Shown here piece after piece: positions 26,627 to 37,163 of a stretch of 64,000 nt of DNA. The translations under genes and the position numbers were made by a program. Every line of letters begins with the position of its first letter. Position 1 is the stretch's first letter. The stretch is from CAWKGV01 sp963849305 (GTDB taxonomy: Bacteria; Pseudomonadota; Alphaproteobacteria; Acetobacterales; Acetobacteraceae): positions 124,001 through 188,000 of the forward strand of contig CAWKGV010000006.1 of NCBI GenBank assembly GCA_963849305.1, read 5' to 3'. The notes below the pieces were generated by a model. It was not told where the DNA came from and searched no databases. It worked only from the letters and a program-made list of their open reading frames with translations.

Positions 26627-26973
26627 CTAGCGGCTCGCAGACGCTACCGGCGGGTCGAGCCAGACCGGCACATCGCACGCGCGTCGGCCGCCGTCATCTC
26701 GGGCGTGCGCGCAATTCCCGACCGATTGCGTGATATAGCCCGCGTTCCATTGGATCAAGTCGCGCCACGTCATCGCGCCAGGGCGTCTTCCGCGACACCG
26801 GCCCGCAGATCGGTGACGGCCTTGGTGGCATCCGCTCCGCCATGCCGGTAGCACACGAGGTAACCGCCGCCGATGCCCAGCAGAAGCACAACGGCACCCC
26901 CAAGCACGGCGGCGACCACCGCCCAACGATTGACCTTGCGCCAGTGATTGACCCTGCTCCAGTGCAAGAACAA
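26627..26973 (-). pseudogene. Small membrane protein, frameshifted
   Basis: Two overlapping minus-strand frames appear to be one gene. The upstream part has a membrane helix (RWAVVAAVLGGAVVLLLGIG) after a basic segment HWSRVNHWRKVNR. At about 26770 the frame ends in TGA, while a sensible continuation, MTWRDLIQWNAGYITQSVGN and RRACDVPVWLDPP, is in the next frame, consistent with one lost base. The 5' end is unclear because an IS6 fragment abuts about 100 bases upstream. It resembles small proteins of mobilisation regions, which is weak inference. It ends 8 bases before the DUF29 start. Confidence 0.5.
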
Positions 26974-27074
26974 GAGCCGGGTGACCTCCCCCGGCAGATG
27001 CCGTACTGCCCCGCTACCGCGCGCAGCCGGAACAGCCGCTCCGGCTGTCTATCCGGCCCGCGCCGACGCCATAC

Positions 27075-27261
27075 GGTTCTGTTGCGTTGAGTGGAGCGCC
27101 GCTGGCGGGTACGAAACGAGCACCTGGACCAAGGGCCATGGATGACCGTGGCCCGGCCCTTTCGGGGCTTTCGCTTCCCACCCGGCGTCATCCTGTGGGC
27201 CGTGCGCTGGTATCTGCAATTCGCGGTTAGCTTCCGGGACCTCGACACGGCTGTGGCCTAG
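27075..27261 (+). mobile_element. 5' end of an IS6-family element
   Basis: GGTTCTGTTGCGTT at 27075-27088 matches the conserved IS6 terminal repeat (GGTTCTGTTGCAAA type). The first 39 codons of an IS6 transposase follow from ATG 27142: FRGFRFPPGVILWAVRWYLQ then FAVSFRDLDTAVA and TAG at 27259. The DDE domain and the right end are absent. It marks the left border of the purine-degradation island. Confidence 0.65.
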
Positions 27262-27400
27262 CTCGACCGTCTATTCCGCATCGTGAAAAGACCTCAGGAG
27301 CTAGCTTGATCTTTGAGTGCGGTTTGGAGGATGAGTGTTTGCCAAGGCGTAGCTGACTGGCAGAAAAGCGCCGGACAACGGCAAAAAAAGGAGGAGGGCG

Positions 27401-27757
27401 ATGGGCAGGCTTACCACGCACGTGCTCGACATTGCGTCGGGTCGCGCGGCAGCCAATGTCCGCGTCGATCTGTGGGCGATCGGCGAGCCCGATCGTCGAC
27501 GGCTGCTCACCACGACAATGACCAATGCCGACGGGCGGACCGATGCGCCGCTTCTGGCCGGCGCCGCCATGGCGATCGGCCGCTACGAGCTCCTGTTCCG
27601 CGTCGGTGGCTATTTTGCTGCGTCCGGCCAGCAGGTTGCCGATCCGCCGTTCCTCGACGAAGTACCCATCCGCATCGGCATCGCAGACGTCGAAAACCAT
27701 TACCACGTGGCGCTTTTGATCTCGCCATGGAGCTACACGACCTACCGGGGGAGCTGA
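27401..27757 (+). CDS. uraH: 5-hydroxyisourate hydrolase
   Basis: A 118-residue transthyretin-like enzyme that opens 5-hydroxyisourate to OHCU, the step after urate oxidase. Diagnostic residues are in place: LTTHVLDIASGRAAANV at the N-terminus, LLFRVGGYFAASG, VENHYHVALLISPWSY and the family's C-terminal signature YRGS. An AAAAAAGGAGGAGG box precedes ATG 27401. The NCS2 permease starts 2 bases after its stop, and urate oxidase follows. Confidence 0.93.
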   Translation: MGRLTTHVLDIASGRAAANVRVDLWAIGEPDRRRLLTTTMTNADGRTDAPLLAGAAMAIGRYELLFRVGGYFAASGQQVADPPFLDEVPIRIGIADVENHYHVALLISPWSYTTYRGS

Positions 27758-27759
27758 GG

Positions 27760-29152
27760 ATGGCGGCATCGCAGACAGCAGCCACGGGCGCGGTCGTTTC
27801 GAGTAAGCGCCATCCGGTGGATCAGCTCCTGCCTCCCGCCCGGCTGATCGTGCTCGGCATCCAGCATGTGCTGGTGATGTATGCCGGCGCGGTAGCGGTG
27901 CCGCTCATCATCGGAACCGCCCTGAAATTGCCGAAGGATCAGATCACCTTCCTGATCACCTGCGACCTTTTCGTCTCAGGCATCGCCACCCTCTTTCAAA
28001 GTATTGGTGCCTGGAAATTCGGCATCCGCCTGCCCGTCATCATGGGGGTGACCTTTGCCGCGGTGGCGCCGATGGTGGCCATGGCCCAGGATCCGCAACT
28101 TGGTGCCCTCGGCATTTTCGGCTCCACCATCGCCGCTGGCGTGTTCACCATCATTGTGGCGCCCCTGGTGGGCCGTGTTCTTTTCCTTTTCCCGCCCGTC
28201 GTCACCGGCAGCATCATCTCGGTCATCGGCCTGTCGCTTGTCGAGGTCGGCATCAACTGGGCGGCCGGCGGGGTCGGCAATCCGCAATTCGGCAAACCGA
28301 TCTATCTCGGAATGGCGCTCCTGGTGCTCGTTACGATCGTTCTCATCAACAAGTTCGTCAGCGGCTTCTTCCGCAATATCTCGGTTCTCCTGGGCCTCAT
28401 CATCGGGATGATCGTCGCGACCCTGCTGGGCCTGGTCAACTATGGCGGGCTGGCCAATGCAAGCTGGTTCTCGCTGGTCTACCCGCTCCATTTCGGCCTG
28501 CCGCTGTTCGACCCGATCGCGTGCCTCACGATGATCATTGTCATGATCGTTGTGATGATCGAAATCCCTCGGCATGTTCCTGGCGCTGGGCGAGATCACC
28601 GACCGCCAACTCACAACGGCGGATCTCGCCCGGGGTCTGCGGGTCGATGGGCTCGGTACCGTTATCGGCGGCCTCTTCAATACCTTCCCGCACACCTCGT
28701 TTTCGCAGAATGTGGGGCTGGTCGGCATCACCGGGGTTCGAAGCCGCTGGGTGTGCGCGGTGGGCGGCATCATCCTCATTATATTGGGGCTCGTTCCGAA
28801 GCTCGCCGAGGTGGTCGCGTCAATTCCTCCCTTCGTCCTCGGAGGCGCCGGGCTGGTCATGTTCGGCATGGTCGCGGCGACCGGAATCAGGATCCTGGCC
28901 GGCGTGAACCTTGAGGAGAATCCCAACAACCTCCTCGTCATCGCCATCAGCTTCGGCTTCGGCCTGATTCCGGTCGTCTCGCATCCATTCTTCAATCAAC
29001 TGCCGAAAATCCTGGCGCCGATCCTGCACAGCGGCATCCTGTTGTCCGCCGTGAGCGCGGTCATATTGAATGCCGTCTTCAACGGCGCGAAGTCGCTGCC
29101 AAAGAAGGGGTTCAAACCCATGCACGCGGCACACGGCGCGGAGCCGCCCTGA
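27760..29152 (+). pseudogene. NCS2 urate/xanthine permease, single-base frameshift
   Basis: An about 464-residue nucleobase:cation symporter-2 protein (uric acid/xanthine branch), 12-14 helices. The first frame covers residues 1-268 from PVDQLLPPARLIVLGIQHVL through FVSGIATLFQSIG. The second frame resumes at SLGMFLALGEITDRQLT and includes FNTFPHTSFSQNVGLVGITG, the NCS2 signature region. The break is one extra A in the run at 28562-28564 (GAAATCC where GAATCC is expected). Otherwise both halves are well conserved. A sequencing error in the homopolymer cannot be excluded. It begins 2 bases after uraH. Confidence 0.85.
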
Positions 29153-29211
29153 ATGCCGTTGAGAGCCGACGCCTCGCTATCCGGACAATACGCCTACCAG
29201 GGAGAAAACCC

Positions 29212-30051
29212 ATGACACTGCTCAATGCCACCTACGGCAAGGCCCGAGTGCGCGTCCTGCGCGTGCACCGCGAGGGTGACCAGCACGAGGTCCGAGAGGC
29301 GACCGTCAAGGTGCTGCTCGAGGGCGGGTTCGACAAGTCGTTCACGGCGGCCGACAATTCGTCGGTCATCGCCACCAACTCGTGCAAGAACATCGTCAAC
29401 ATCACCGCCCGCGAAAACCTGCGCGCGGCCAACGAGACGTTCGGCATCGCCATCGCCAAGCAGTTTCTCGACCGCTATCGGCAGGTCGAGCGCGCGAATA
29501 TCGATGTCGTCGAGACGCGATGGCAGCGCCTGTCGTTGGACGGCAAGCCGCATAGCTACAGCTTTACGAAGGCCGACAACGGCAACCCCATCGCGCACAT
29601 CCGGGCCACGCGGGGCGGCGTCGAGATCGAATCCGGCATCGAAGGGTTCACCTTCATGAAGACCACGGGCTCGGGGTGGGTCAACTACGTCATGGACGAC
29701 GTGACCACCCTGCCGGAAACCAAGGACCGCATCTGCGCGACGAGCATGGACGCCACCTGGCGCTACGCGCGAGAGCCGAAGGATTTCACGGCCGCCAACG
29801 CCACAATTCTACAGACGATGCTCAAGGTGTTCGCCACCACCTACAGCGAGGGTGTCCAGGACAGCATGTATCGTATGGGCCTCGCGGCGCTCGAGGCGGT
29901 GCCCGAGATCTCCCAAATCAGCATGGCATGTCCCAACAAGCATTACCTGTTGATCAATCTTTCCCCGTTCAAGCTTGAGAATCCCAATCTGGTCTTCCTT
30001 CCGACCGACGAGCCGCACGGCCAGATCGAATGCACGGTCGGACGCGGCTGA
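29212..30051 (+). CDS. Urate oxidase (cofactor-independent uricase)
   Basis: A 279-residue uricase of the cofactor-independent T-fold type (PucL C-terminal domain/UOX), oxidising urate to 5-hydroxyisourate with O2. Conserved stretches: NATYGKARVRVLRVHR, FTAADNSSVIATNSCKNIVN (catalytic Thr region), FTFMKTTGSGWVNYVMDD, TTLPETKDRICATSMDATW and PNKHYLLINLSP (His of the active site). Length is slightly under the 290-300 usual. The gene is intact and lies after uraH and the NCS2 permease. Confidence 0.93.
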   Translation: MTLLNATYGKARVRVLRVHREGDQHEVREATVKVLLEGGFDKSFTAADNSSVIATNSCKNIVNITARENLRAANETFGIAIAKQFLDRYRQVERANIDVVETRWQRLSLDGKPHSYSFTKADNGNPIAHIRATRGGVEIESGIEGFTFMKTTGSGWVNYVMDDVTTLPETKDRICATSMDATWRYAREPKDFTAANATILQTMLKVFATTYSEGVQDSMYRMGLAALEAVPEISQISMACPNKHYLLINLSPFKLENPNLVFLPTDEPHGQIECTVGRG

Positions 30052-30185
30052 GAAGGCAAAAGTGGCGACGGAGCGCGGGGCGGGCGCGGGTGTTAGCCGG
30101 GCCACCGACATGGCGGCGGGCGGACCCCTGCCCGCGCCGCGCTCGTCTTGCCAGGCCAGCGCCTATAGTCTTGGCGCCGCCCGGA

Positions 30186-30726
30186 TTACAACGTCGTTCC
30201 CTCGGGTACCCTTTCTTGCAGCCGCATCGCCGCGATGCGGTCGATCTGCTGGATGCACTCTTGAAGTTCCTGGTCCGGACCATTCCGCAGGCGACGGGCG
30301 AACTCTTCAATGATGCTGGCGCGGGTGTGACCGCGGACCGCAATGACGAAGGGGAAACCGAATTTCGCCCGGTAGTCGCGGTTCAGGCGGGTCAGGGTCT
30401 CGAACTCCTCGGCCGAACACCGGTCCAGCCCGGCGCCGCTCTGCTCGCGCGTCGAATTCGGCGGTCAATTGTCCCCGCACCGCCGCCTTGCCCGCCAGTT
30501 CCGGGTGAGCGCGAACCAGGGCTACCTGCTCTGGCGGCGCCGCTTCGTGAACCGCCTGGCTGAGCGCCTCGCGCAACGCCGCGAAGCTGCGGAACGGTCG
30601 CTTGTGCCAGGCGGAAGCGGCCACCCAGGGCGAGTGCTCATAAAGGCCGTCGAGCGCCGCCACGAACTCATCCTGCGACAATGAAGAGAGATCAGAGATC
30701 GACGGCAAGGTCTTAGCAATCGCCAT
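30186..30726 (-). pseudogene. uraD: OHCU decarboxylase, frameshifted
   Basis: 2-oxo-4-hydroxy-4-carboxy-5-ureidoimidazoline decarboxylase, which makes S-allantoin. The N-terminal 90 residues are in one frame (LSQDEFVAALDGLYEHSPWV, ALVRAHPELAGKAAVRGQLT with the catalytic-region HPEL). The rest (FETLTRLNRDYRAKFGFPFV, VRGHTRASIIEEFARRL, ending VPEGTTL) is in another. The break at about 30444-30452 fits loss of one CG unit from a GCGCGC run. The start ATG 30726 has AGGAG upstream. It is convergent with urate oxidase. A second UraD domain exists in the fusion at 53.3-55.3 kb. Confidence 0.83.
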
Positions 30727-30823
30727 GCGCGTTCTCCTGAAAAGAGGATAGCACCGCACTACTACCCGAGCCGAAGCGAATTCCAAAGCCTGCCTGGACT
30801 GTCAATTCGGAGGAAATAAGGAC

Positions 30824-32326
30824 ATGAGCCCGAGACTTGCAGCCTTGGCTTACCGTACTTTTCGCGCGGCGCCGGTCGTTGCGGCTCTCCAGCCGCTCGG
30901 CGCGGCATGGGTCGCCGCCCAGGACGTTGGCGTGCCGCCACCGGCCACCAATTTGCAACCGCAGATCCTTGCCCCCACACCGGTCAATCCGACGCCGCCG
31001 CCCATCGCGCCGAGCGGTATCCCACAGGGTGATTTCTTCACGCTCGGCAAACCGCTGGCGCCGCTCGGCGACGCACTCGCTAATGTCGGCATCTATTTCA
31101 AAGGCTTCTTCGCCAGCACGCTTTATTACAATGTCTCCGGCGGCGTGCAGCAAGGCACCATCGGTTACAATGACGCCTTTTACGGCTTCGACGTCGATTT
31201 GCAGAAGATGGCCGGGCTGACCGGCTCGGTCATACATTTCAGCCTGGATTCTCGTTTCGGCGGCATTCCTCAAGGTGTCAATGACTTCAGCGGCAGCGCG
31301 GGAGGGTTCCTGCAAGGCGCGGGCCCCAATAACCTGACGCGGTTGAACGAGTTGACACTTGAGCAACGTCTTTTCGACGAGCGGGTGCGTGTCATCGTCG
31401 GCCGCACCACGCTGGCCAGCTACTTCGCCACCTCCGAACTCTATTGCACGTTCCAGGTCGGCATCTGCAGCAACATCGGGCCATACACCTGGTCGCTGAA
31501 CACCAACGTGCCGTTTTGGCCGATCTCCGTCTGGTCGGGAGCGATTTCGGTCCTGCCGACCAAGAACACCTACATCCGCGTCGGCGCCTCGGAGGACGAC
31601 GTGTTTCAGTTCTTCTACCCGGGATTCCCATGGAACGGCGGCTGGAGCACAGAGCATGCCACCGGCGTGACCGTGCCGGTCGAGTTGGGTTACGCGACGG
31701 AAGCAGCCGAGACCCGCTATCCCGAAAAATACGATATCGGGTTCTATTACAATTCCACCAACTTCCCCGACCCGAGGTTCAACACTGCCGGCTTGCCACT
31801 GGCGACCGCAGGTGGCGTGCCGGCATCGGACGGCTCGCGCACCGGCATTTATGTACAGGCGCAAAAAATGGTCTGGCGTCCCGATCCGGCCAAGCCGCAA
31901 GGTCTCTGGTTGTTCGGAGCTGCGTCGTTCTCCACGTCCGGACAGGCGCCGGTGCAGAGCTACTACATGGCGGGGCTGGTGGAGCACGGCACGTTGTCCA
32001 GCCGACCGAATGACACGTTCGGGCTAATGTGGGCCTACTACGTGTGGAATCCCCGCTTCGTGGACGCACTCAATGATCGGATCGCCGCCAATGGCCTGGT
32101 TGGCACCCTCCCCGGTACCGAGAACATCGTTCAGGCGAGCTACGGGTTCGAGCTGGCACCGGGCATTCAGGTCAAGCCGTACGCCGCCATCACCTTTAAC
32201 CCCGACCAGCAATTATTCGACGTGACGCCAAGGCCGGGGATCAAGACCTCCTTCGCGGTGGGCGCGGTGTTCTCGGTGCTGCTAAACGACGCGCTTGGTC
32301 TGCCCTCGTTCTTCCGCCCCTTCTAA
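30824..32326 (+). CDS. OprB-type outer-membrane porin
   Basis: A 500-residue OprB-like (carbohydrate-selective family) beta-barrel porin. Residues 1-32 look like a signal region ending AAWVAA, followed by a Pro-rich stretch (30-65). The barrel has alternating strands, for example GIYFKGFFASTLYYNVSGG, the LTLEQRLFDERVRVIVGRTT segment and the C-terminal SYGFELAPGIQVKPYAAITF with NPDQ, ending GLPSFFRPF (terminal Phe for outer-membrane assembly). It lies in the purine island and may admit purines or ureides, which is inference. A partial copy lies 0.6 kb downstream. Confidence 0.82.
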   Translation: MSPRLAALAYRTFRAAPVVAALQPLGAAWVAAQDVGVPPPATNLQPQILAPTPVNPTPPPIAPSGIPQGDFFTLGKPLAPLGDALANVGIYFKGFFASTLYYNVSGGVQQGTIGYNDAFYGFDVDLQKMAGLTGSVIHFSLDSRFGGIPQGVNDFSGSAGGFLQGAGPNNLTRLNELTLEQRLFDERVRVIVGRTTLASYFATSELYCTFQVGICSNIGPYTWSLNTNVPFWPISVWSGAISVLPTKNTYIRVGASEDDVFQFFYPGFPWNGGWSTEHATGVTVPVELGYATEAAETRYPEKYDIGFYYNSTNFPDPRFNTAGLPLATAGGVPASDGSRTGIYVQAQKMVWRPDPAKPQGLWLFGAASFSTSGQAPVQSYYMAGLVEHGTLSSRPNDTFGLMWAYYVWNPRFVDALNDRIAANGLVGTLPGTENIVQASYGFELAPGIQVKPYAAITFNPDQQLFDVTPRPGIKTSFAVGAVFSVLLNDALGLPSFFRPF

Positions 32327-32350
32327 GCGAAATGTCAGTGCGCCTGAGCG

Positions 32351-32743
32351 TCAGCGCCCCGGATAGTAGCCTTGGTTGTGAGACCCGTTATCGTATGGGT
32401 TGCCGGGAGGGTAATAGTAGTAATGGCCACTCCCGTAGCCTCTAATGGAACCATTGGTGTAGGGCACCGGACTCCCCTGGTTGCCGCGGTACCGGCCCGG
32501 CGGATATCCCTGATTGACTTGGTATTGCTCGCGTCGGTATTCGCGATGAGCTTGGTCCTGCTCCTGCTGGTTCAACCGGCCCTGCTCATACTCATTGTGC
32601 CCGGGAGCATTTTGGCCGGTGAAGAACCGCCGCGCCTGCGGGAGCAAGCCGTTGTTGTCTTGCTGGGCTCGGGCCGGCCCGACCGCGAGCGCGAGGGGAA
32701 GCGCCAGGATGAGCCCCGCCGAAACTGCTCCGAAGACCCGCAT
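32351..32743 (-). CDS. Secreted Tyr/Gly/Gln/Asn-rich small protein
   Basis: A 130-residue protein I cannot assign. Residues 1-26 are a signal peptide ending ARAQ. The mature part has a QNAPGHNEYEQGRLNQQEQD region, then low-complexity YPPGRYRGNQGSP and GYGSGHYYYYPPGNPYDNGS. It has no cysteine and no membrane helix. Such Tyr/Gly/Asn-rich periplasmic proteins are common and poorly understood. Its end faces the porin's end 25 bases away. A GAG precedes ATG 32743. Confidence 0.6.
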   Translation of the reverse strand: MRVFGAVSAGLILALPLALAVGPARAQQDNNGLLPQARRFFTGQNAPGHNEYEQGRLNQQEQDQAHREYRREQYQVNQGYPPGRYRGNQGSPVPYTNGSIRGYGSGHYYYYPPGNPYDNGSHNQGYYPGR

Positions 32744-32816
32744 AGCGGCTCACTCCATAATCTCGGCGCCAGGAACGCGCGGCGGCGTCGATGAGTTCCC
32801 ACTAACGAGGGGGATG

Positions 32817-32844
32817 GCCCGACCGCGCACCGCAGCGGTCGGGC
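32817..32844. terminator. Strong GC hairpin
   Basis: GCCCGACCGC pairs perfectly with GCGGTCGGGC around an 8-base loop. There is no T-run on either side, so it may be a repeat or an attenuating hairpin rather than an intrinsic terminator. It lies between the small secreted protein's start and the porin fragment. Confidence 0.35.
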
Positions 32845-32928
32845 GGAGGATCACCGGGGGATCACTTTCGTTTTGCCGGCTCCCGGGCCGGCGCCGAGAT
32901 CGGCCCTGGTCGTCGGGTCGCCGGAAGT

Positions 32929-33411
32929 TTGCGACTTGGCGCGCTGGTGCAGAACTATTTTGAGCTGGGGCTGGTGCAGCATGGCCCGTTCCCCGGCCGG
33001 CCGAACGATACGTTCGGCGTGCCGCTGACAGAGTTCCTCTTCAATGGCCGTGCCGCCGGTGCCGTCAATGACCGCATCGCGGCCGCCGGGCTCTCGGGTA
33101 ATATCGCTAGGACCGAGCAGATCCTCGAGCTCAACTACGGGTTCGAGTTCGCTCCGGGCATCCAGATCAAGCCCTACACGGATTTCACCTTCCACCCGGA
33201 CCAGAACCTGTTCGACGTATCGGTGCCCAACCCGCGCGTTCATTATGCCTGGGCTGTCGGAGCGCAGCTTTCGGTCTTGTTCAACCAGGCTTTCGGCTTG
33301 CCCTCGTTCTTCCGCGCCAACTGGTCCGGCGAGGGCGTGCCTGCGCCAATCCGGGGCCGCTCATGGGCGGCTACGCTGCTTGACGCTTTTTCCACAATGC
33401 GGAAAGCTTAG
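32929..33411 (+). pseudogene. C-terminal third of a second OprB-type porin
   Basis: Roughly 145 codons match the end of the intact porin upstream: NYFELGLVQHGPFPGRPNDT against YYMAGLVEHGTLSSRPNDT; then VNDRIAAAGLSGNIARTEQI, FEFAPGIQIKPYTDFTFHPD and AFGLPSFFRANW. About 330 N-terminal residues including the signal peptide are missing, and no proper start exists (the ATG-like start at 32929 follows unrelated sequence). It is a truncated paralogue, divergent enough to be an old duplicate or the remains of a second porin gene. Confidence 0.72.
33390..33404. promoter_or_regulatory. Candidate IclR operator upstream of the regulator gene
   Basis: TTCCACAATGCGGAA is a 15-bp near-palindrome (one mismatch) about 107 bases before the IclR start. 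It differs from the site before gcl (TTCCGCATTGCGGAA) at two positions. TTCC/GGAA half-sites of this form are usual for IclR-family repressors. It would allow autoregulation. Confidence 0.6.
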
Positions 33412-33510
33412 TACTCTATCCGGGAAACCAGCCCGGAACGGGGAAGGCTCAGCCTCCCCCCTCGCAAGGATGGGGCCTGGGCGTCGCTGCAGACTAAAGG
33501 AGCCGAAAGC

Positions 33511-34347
33511 TTGGCAAAACGGGCGGTTGCGACCACAAAGCCGACGCGCGGCGGAGCCGCACCATCGGCGCGCCGCAACAGCAACGTCCAGGCGCTCACG
33601 CGGGCGATGGGAGCTCTCAACATTCTCGCCCAGCACGATCTCGGGATGACCCTGAGCGAGCTTGCTCGCGCTGCCGGTCTGGCGCCCTCGACCGCTCACC
33701 GCCTGCTGACGACGCTGCAGGACGAGCGGTTTGTCCGCTTCGATGCGGAGACGATGCGCTGGCTTGTGGGGGTGCAGGCCTTCATCGTCGGGAATGCATT
33801 TCTGCAATCGCGGGACGTCGGGCGGATTGCTCGGCCCTTTCTGCGGCGGCTGGTGGAGGAAACAGGCGAGACAGCGAACCTCGCCATCGAGGACGAGGGG
33901 ATGGCCGTCTATCTGGGCCAAGTCGAAAGCCGGCAGCTCGTGCGCGCCATTGCGAAGCCCGGCGGCCGCGTCTTCATGCACAGCTCGGCATTGGGCAAGG
34001 CAATCCTCGCCGCGATGCCCCGCCCGGAAGCAGTGCGGATCATCCGCGAGCGCGGCTTGCCGGTGTTCACGCCGCGCACGATCGACGAACCCGGACGGCT
34101 GCTTCGCCACTTGGACCAGGTGCGTGCACAGGGCTTCGGGCTGGACGACCAGGAGTACGCGCTCGGGTTGCGTTGCGTCGCGGCCGCGGTGCTGGACGCC
34201 GACAGCTTGCCGATCGCCGCTGTCTCGGTGTCCGGTCCGACGGTGCGCGTGACCTCGGAACGCCTGCCCGAACTCGGCGCCGCCGTCCGGCACGTCGCAG
34301 CCGAAATCACGGCCGAGCTCGGTGGGCGCGCAGCCGTGGCCGCATAG
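33511..34347 (+). CDS. IclR-family transcriptional regulator
   Basis: A 278-residue IclR-type regulator. The winged helix is at about residues 28-90 (GMTLSELARAAGLAPSTAHR, LLTTLQDERFVRF), followed by the effector domain (ETANLAIEDEGMAVYLGQVE; VFMHSSALGKAILAAMP; GLRCVAAAVLDADSLPIAAV). It starts at TTG 33511, with AAAGGAG at 33496-33502 eight bases upstream; no ATG is possible nearby. Position directly before gcl makes it the likely regulator of the glyoxylate/ureide genes, by analogy to AllR, which binds glyoxylate. The effector here is inference. Confidence 0.88.
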   Translation: MAKRAVATTKPTRGGAAPSARRNSNVQALTRAMGALNILAQHDLGMTLSELARAAGLAPSTAHRLLTTLQDERFVRFDAETMRWLVGVQAFIVGNAFLQSRDVGRIARPFLRRLVEETGETANLAIEDEGMAVYLGQVESRQLVRAIAKPGGRVFMHSSALGKAILAAMPRPEAVRIIRERGLPVFTPRTIDEPGRLLRHLDQVRAQGFGLDDQEYALGLRCVAAAVLDADSLPIAAVSVSGPTVRVTSERLPELGAAVRHVAAEITAELGGRAAVAA

Positions 34348-34387
34348 CCAGGTTTGCTTTCGAACCACGTGACCGACTACTCCAGCT

Positions 34388-34413
34388 GCAGGTTTGCACA
34401 GATGCAAACCTGC
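34388..34413. terminator. 26-bp perfect dyad between iclR and gcl
   Basis: GCAGGTTTGCA and TGCAAACCTGC form an 11-bp perfect stem with loop CAGA, 40 bases after the IclR stop. There is no following T-run (TTCGTAC), so it may be a rho-independent-like hairpin or a second operator. CAGGTTTGC also occurs at 34350-34358, just after the IclR stop. Confidence 0.45.
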
Positions 34414-34469
34414 TTCGTACGTGGCTTCAAGCCCAATTCACGGGGAAAATTCGGGCTACGGTTTTTCCC

Positions 34470-34484
34470 TTCCGCATTGCGGAA
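34470..34484. promoter_or_regulatory. Candidate IclR operator upstream of gcl
   Basis: TTCCGCATTGCGGAA is a perfect 15-bp palindrome 67 bases before the gcl start. A near copy sits before the IclR gene itself. The pairing of the two sites around the regulator is the main evidence. Confidence 0.7.
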
Positions 34485-34551
34485 AGTGCTGCTGACGAGC
34501 GGAGGAATTCCAGTCATAGTGCTTGCAACCTGAAGCGAGGGAGGAAGCGCC

Positions 34552-36330
<1,779 letters not shown>

Positions 36331-36345
36331 TCGGGAGGACCTCGC

Positions 36346-37140
36346 ATGCCACGCTTCTGCGCCAATCTCACCATGCTCTATGGCGAGCATGACTTTCTCG
36401 ATCGCTTCGCCGCGGCTCGCGCCGACGGGTTCGAAGCCGTCGAGTATCTGTTCCCGTACGCCTATCCGAAGGACCGGCTCGCGGCGGCGCTGGAGCGCCA
36501 CGGTCTTGCCCAGGTGTTGCACAACCTTCCCGCCGGAGACTGGGAAGCGGGTGAGCGTGGCATCGCCTGTCACCCCGACCGCACGGGCGAGTTCCAGGAT
36601 GGTGTGGGGCGGGCGATCGAGTACGCCGCCACGCTCCGTTGCCCCCAGGTCAACTGCCTGATCGGCGTCCCGCCGCGGGATACGGACCCGGAGCGCATCC
36701 GCCGCACGGTCGTGGAGAACCTCGGCTTCGCCGCGCGCGAGCTGGGGCGGGCGGGCATCCGGTTGCTGGTCGAGCCGGTCAACCGCTTCGACATCCCCGG
36801 CTTCTGGCTGAACCGCTGCGACCAGGCAATGGCGCTGATGGATGAGGTTGGCTCCGACAACCTCTTCCTGCAGTACGACCTCTACCACCAGCAGCGCACG
36901 GACGGCGAGCTGGCCGGCACCTTCAAGCGGCTGAAACATCGCATCGCGCATGTGCAGGTCGCCGATAACCCCGGTCGGGGCGAGCCCGGCACCGGCGAGA
37001 TCAACTACCCCTTCCTCTTCGCGGAACTCGATCGCGAGGGATACGCGGGGTGGATCGGCTGCGAGTACCGCCCGCAGGCAGGCACCTCGGCGGGGCTTGG
37101 CTGGGTCGCGCCCTACCTACGCGCTCCGGCAAACGCATGA
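36346..37140 (+). CDS. hyi: Hydroxypyruvate isomerase
   Basis: A 264-residue TIM-barrel enzyme interconverting hydroxypyruvate and tartronate semialdehyde. Family features: PRFCANLTMLYGEHDFLDRF at the start, FEAVEYLFPYAYP, LVEPVNRFDIPGFWL (active-site Glu) near residue 140, YDLYHQQRTDGEL and the C-terminal GWIGCEYRP. The start at ATG 36346 has CGGGAGG upstream, 15 bases after gcl. It is the standard companion of gcl and glxR. Confidence 0.93.
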   Translation: MPRFCANLTMLYGEHDFLDRFAAARADGFEAVEYLFPYAYPKDRLAAALERHGLAQVLHNLPAGDWEAGERGIACHPDRTGEFQDGVGRAIEYAATLRCPQVNCLIGVPPRDTDPERIRRTVVENLGFAARELGRAGIRLLVEPVNRFDIPGFWLNRCDQAMALMDEVGSDNLFLQYDLYHQQRTDGELAGTFKRLKHRIAHVQVADNPGRGEPGTGEINYPFLFAELDREGYAGWIGCEYRPQAGTSAGLGWVAPYLRAPANA

Positions 37141-37163
37141 TCGGACAAGGAGGAGACGTTGTC

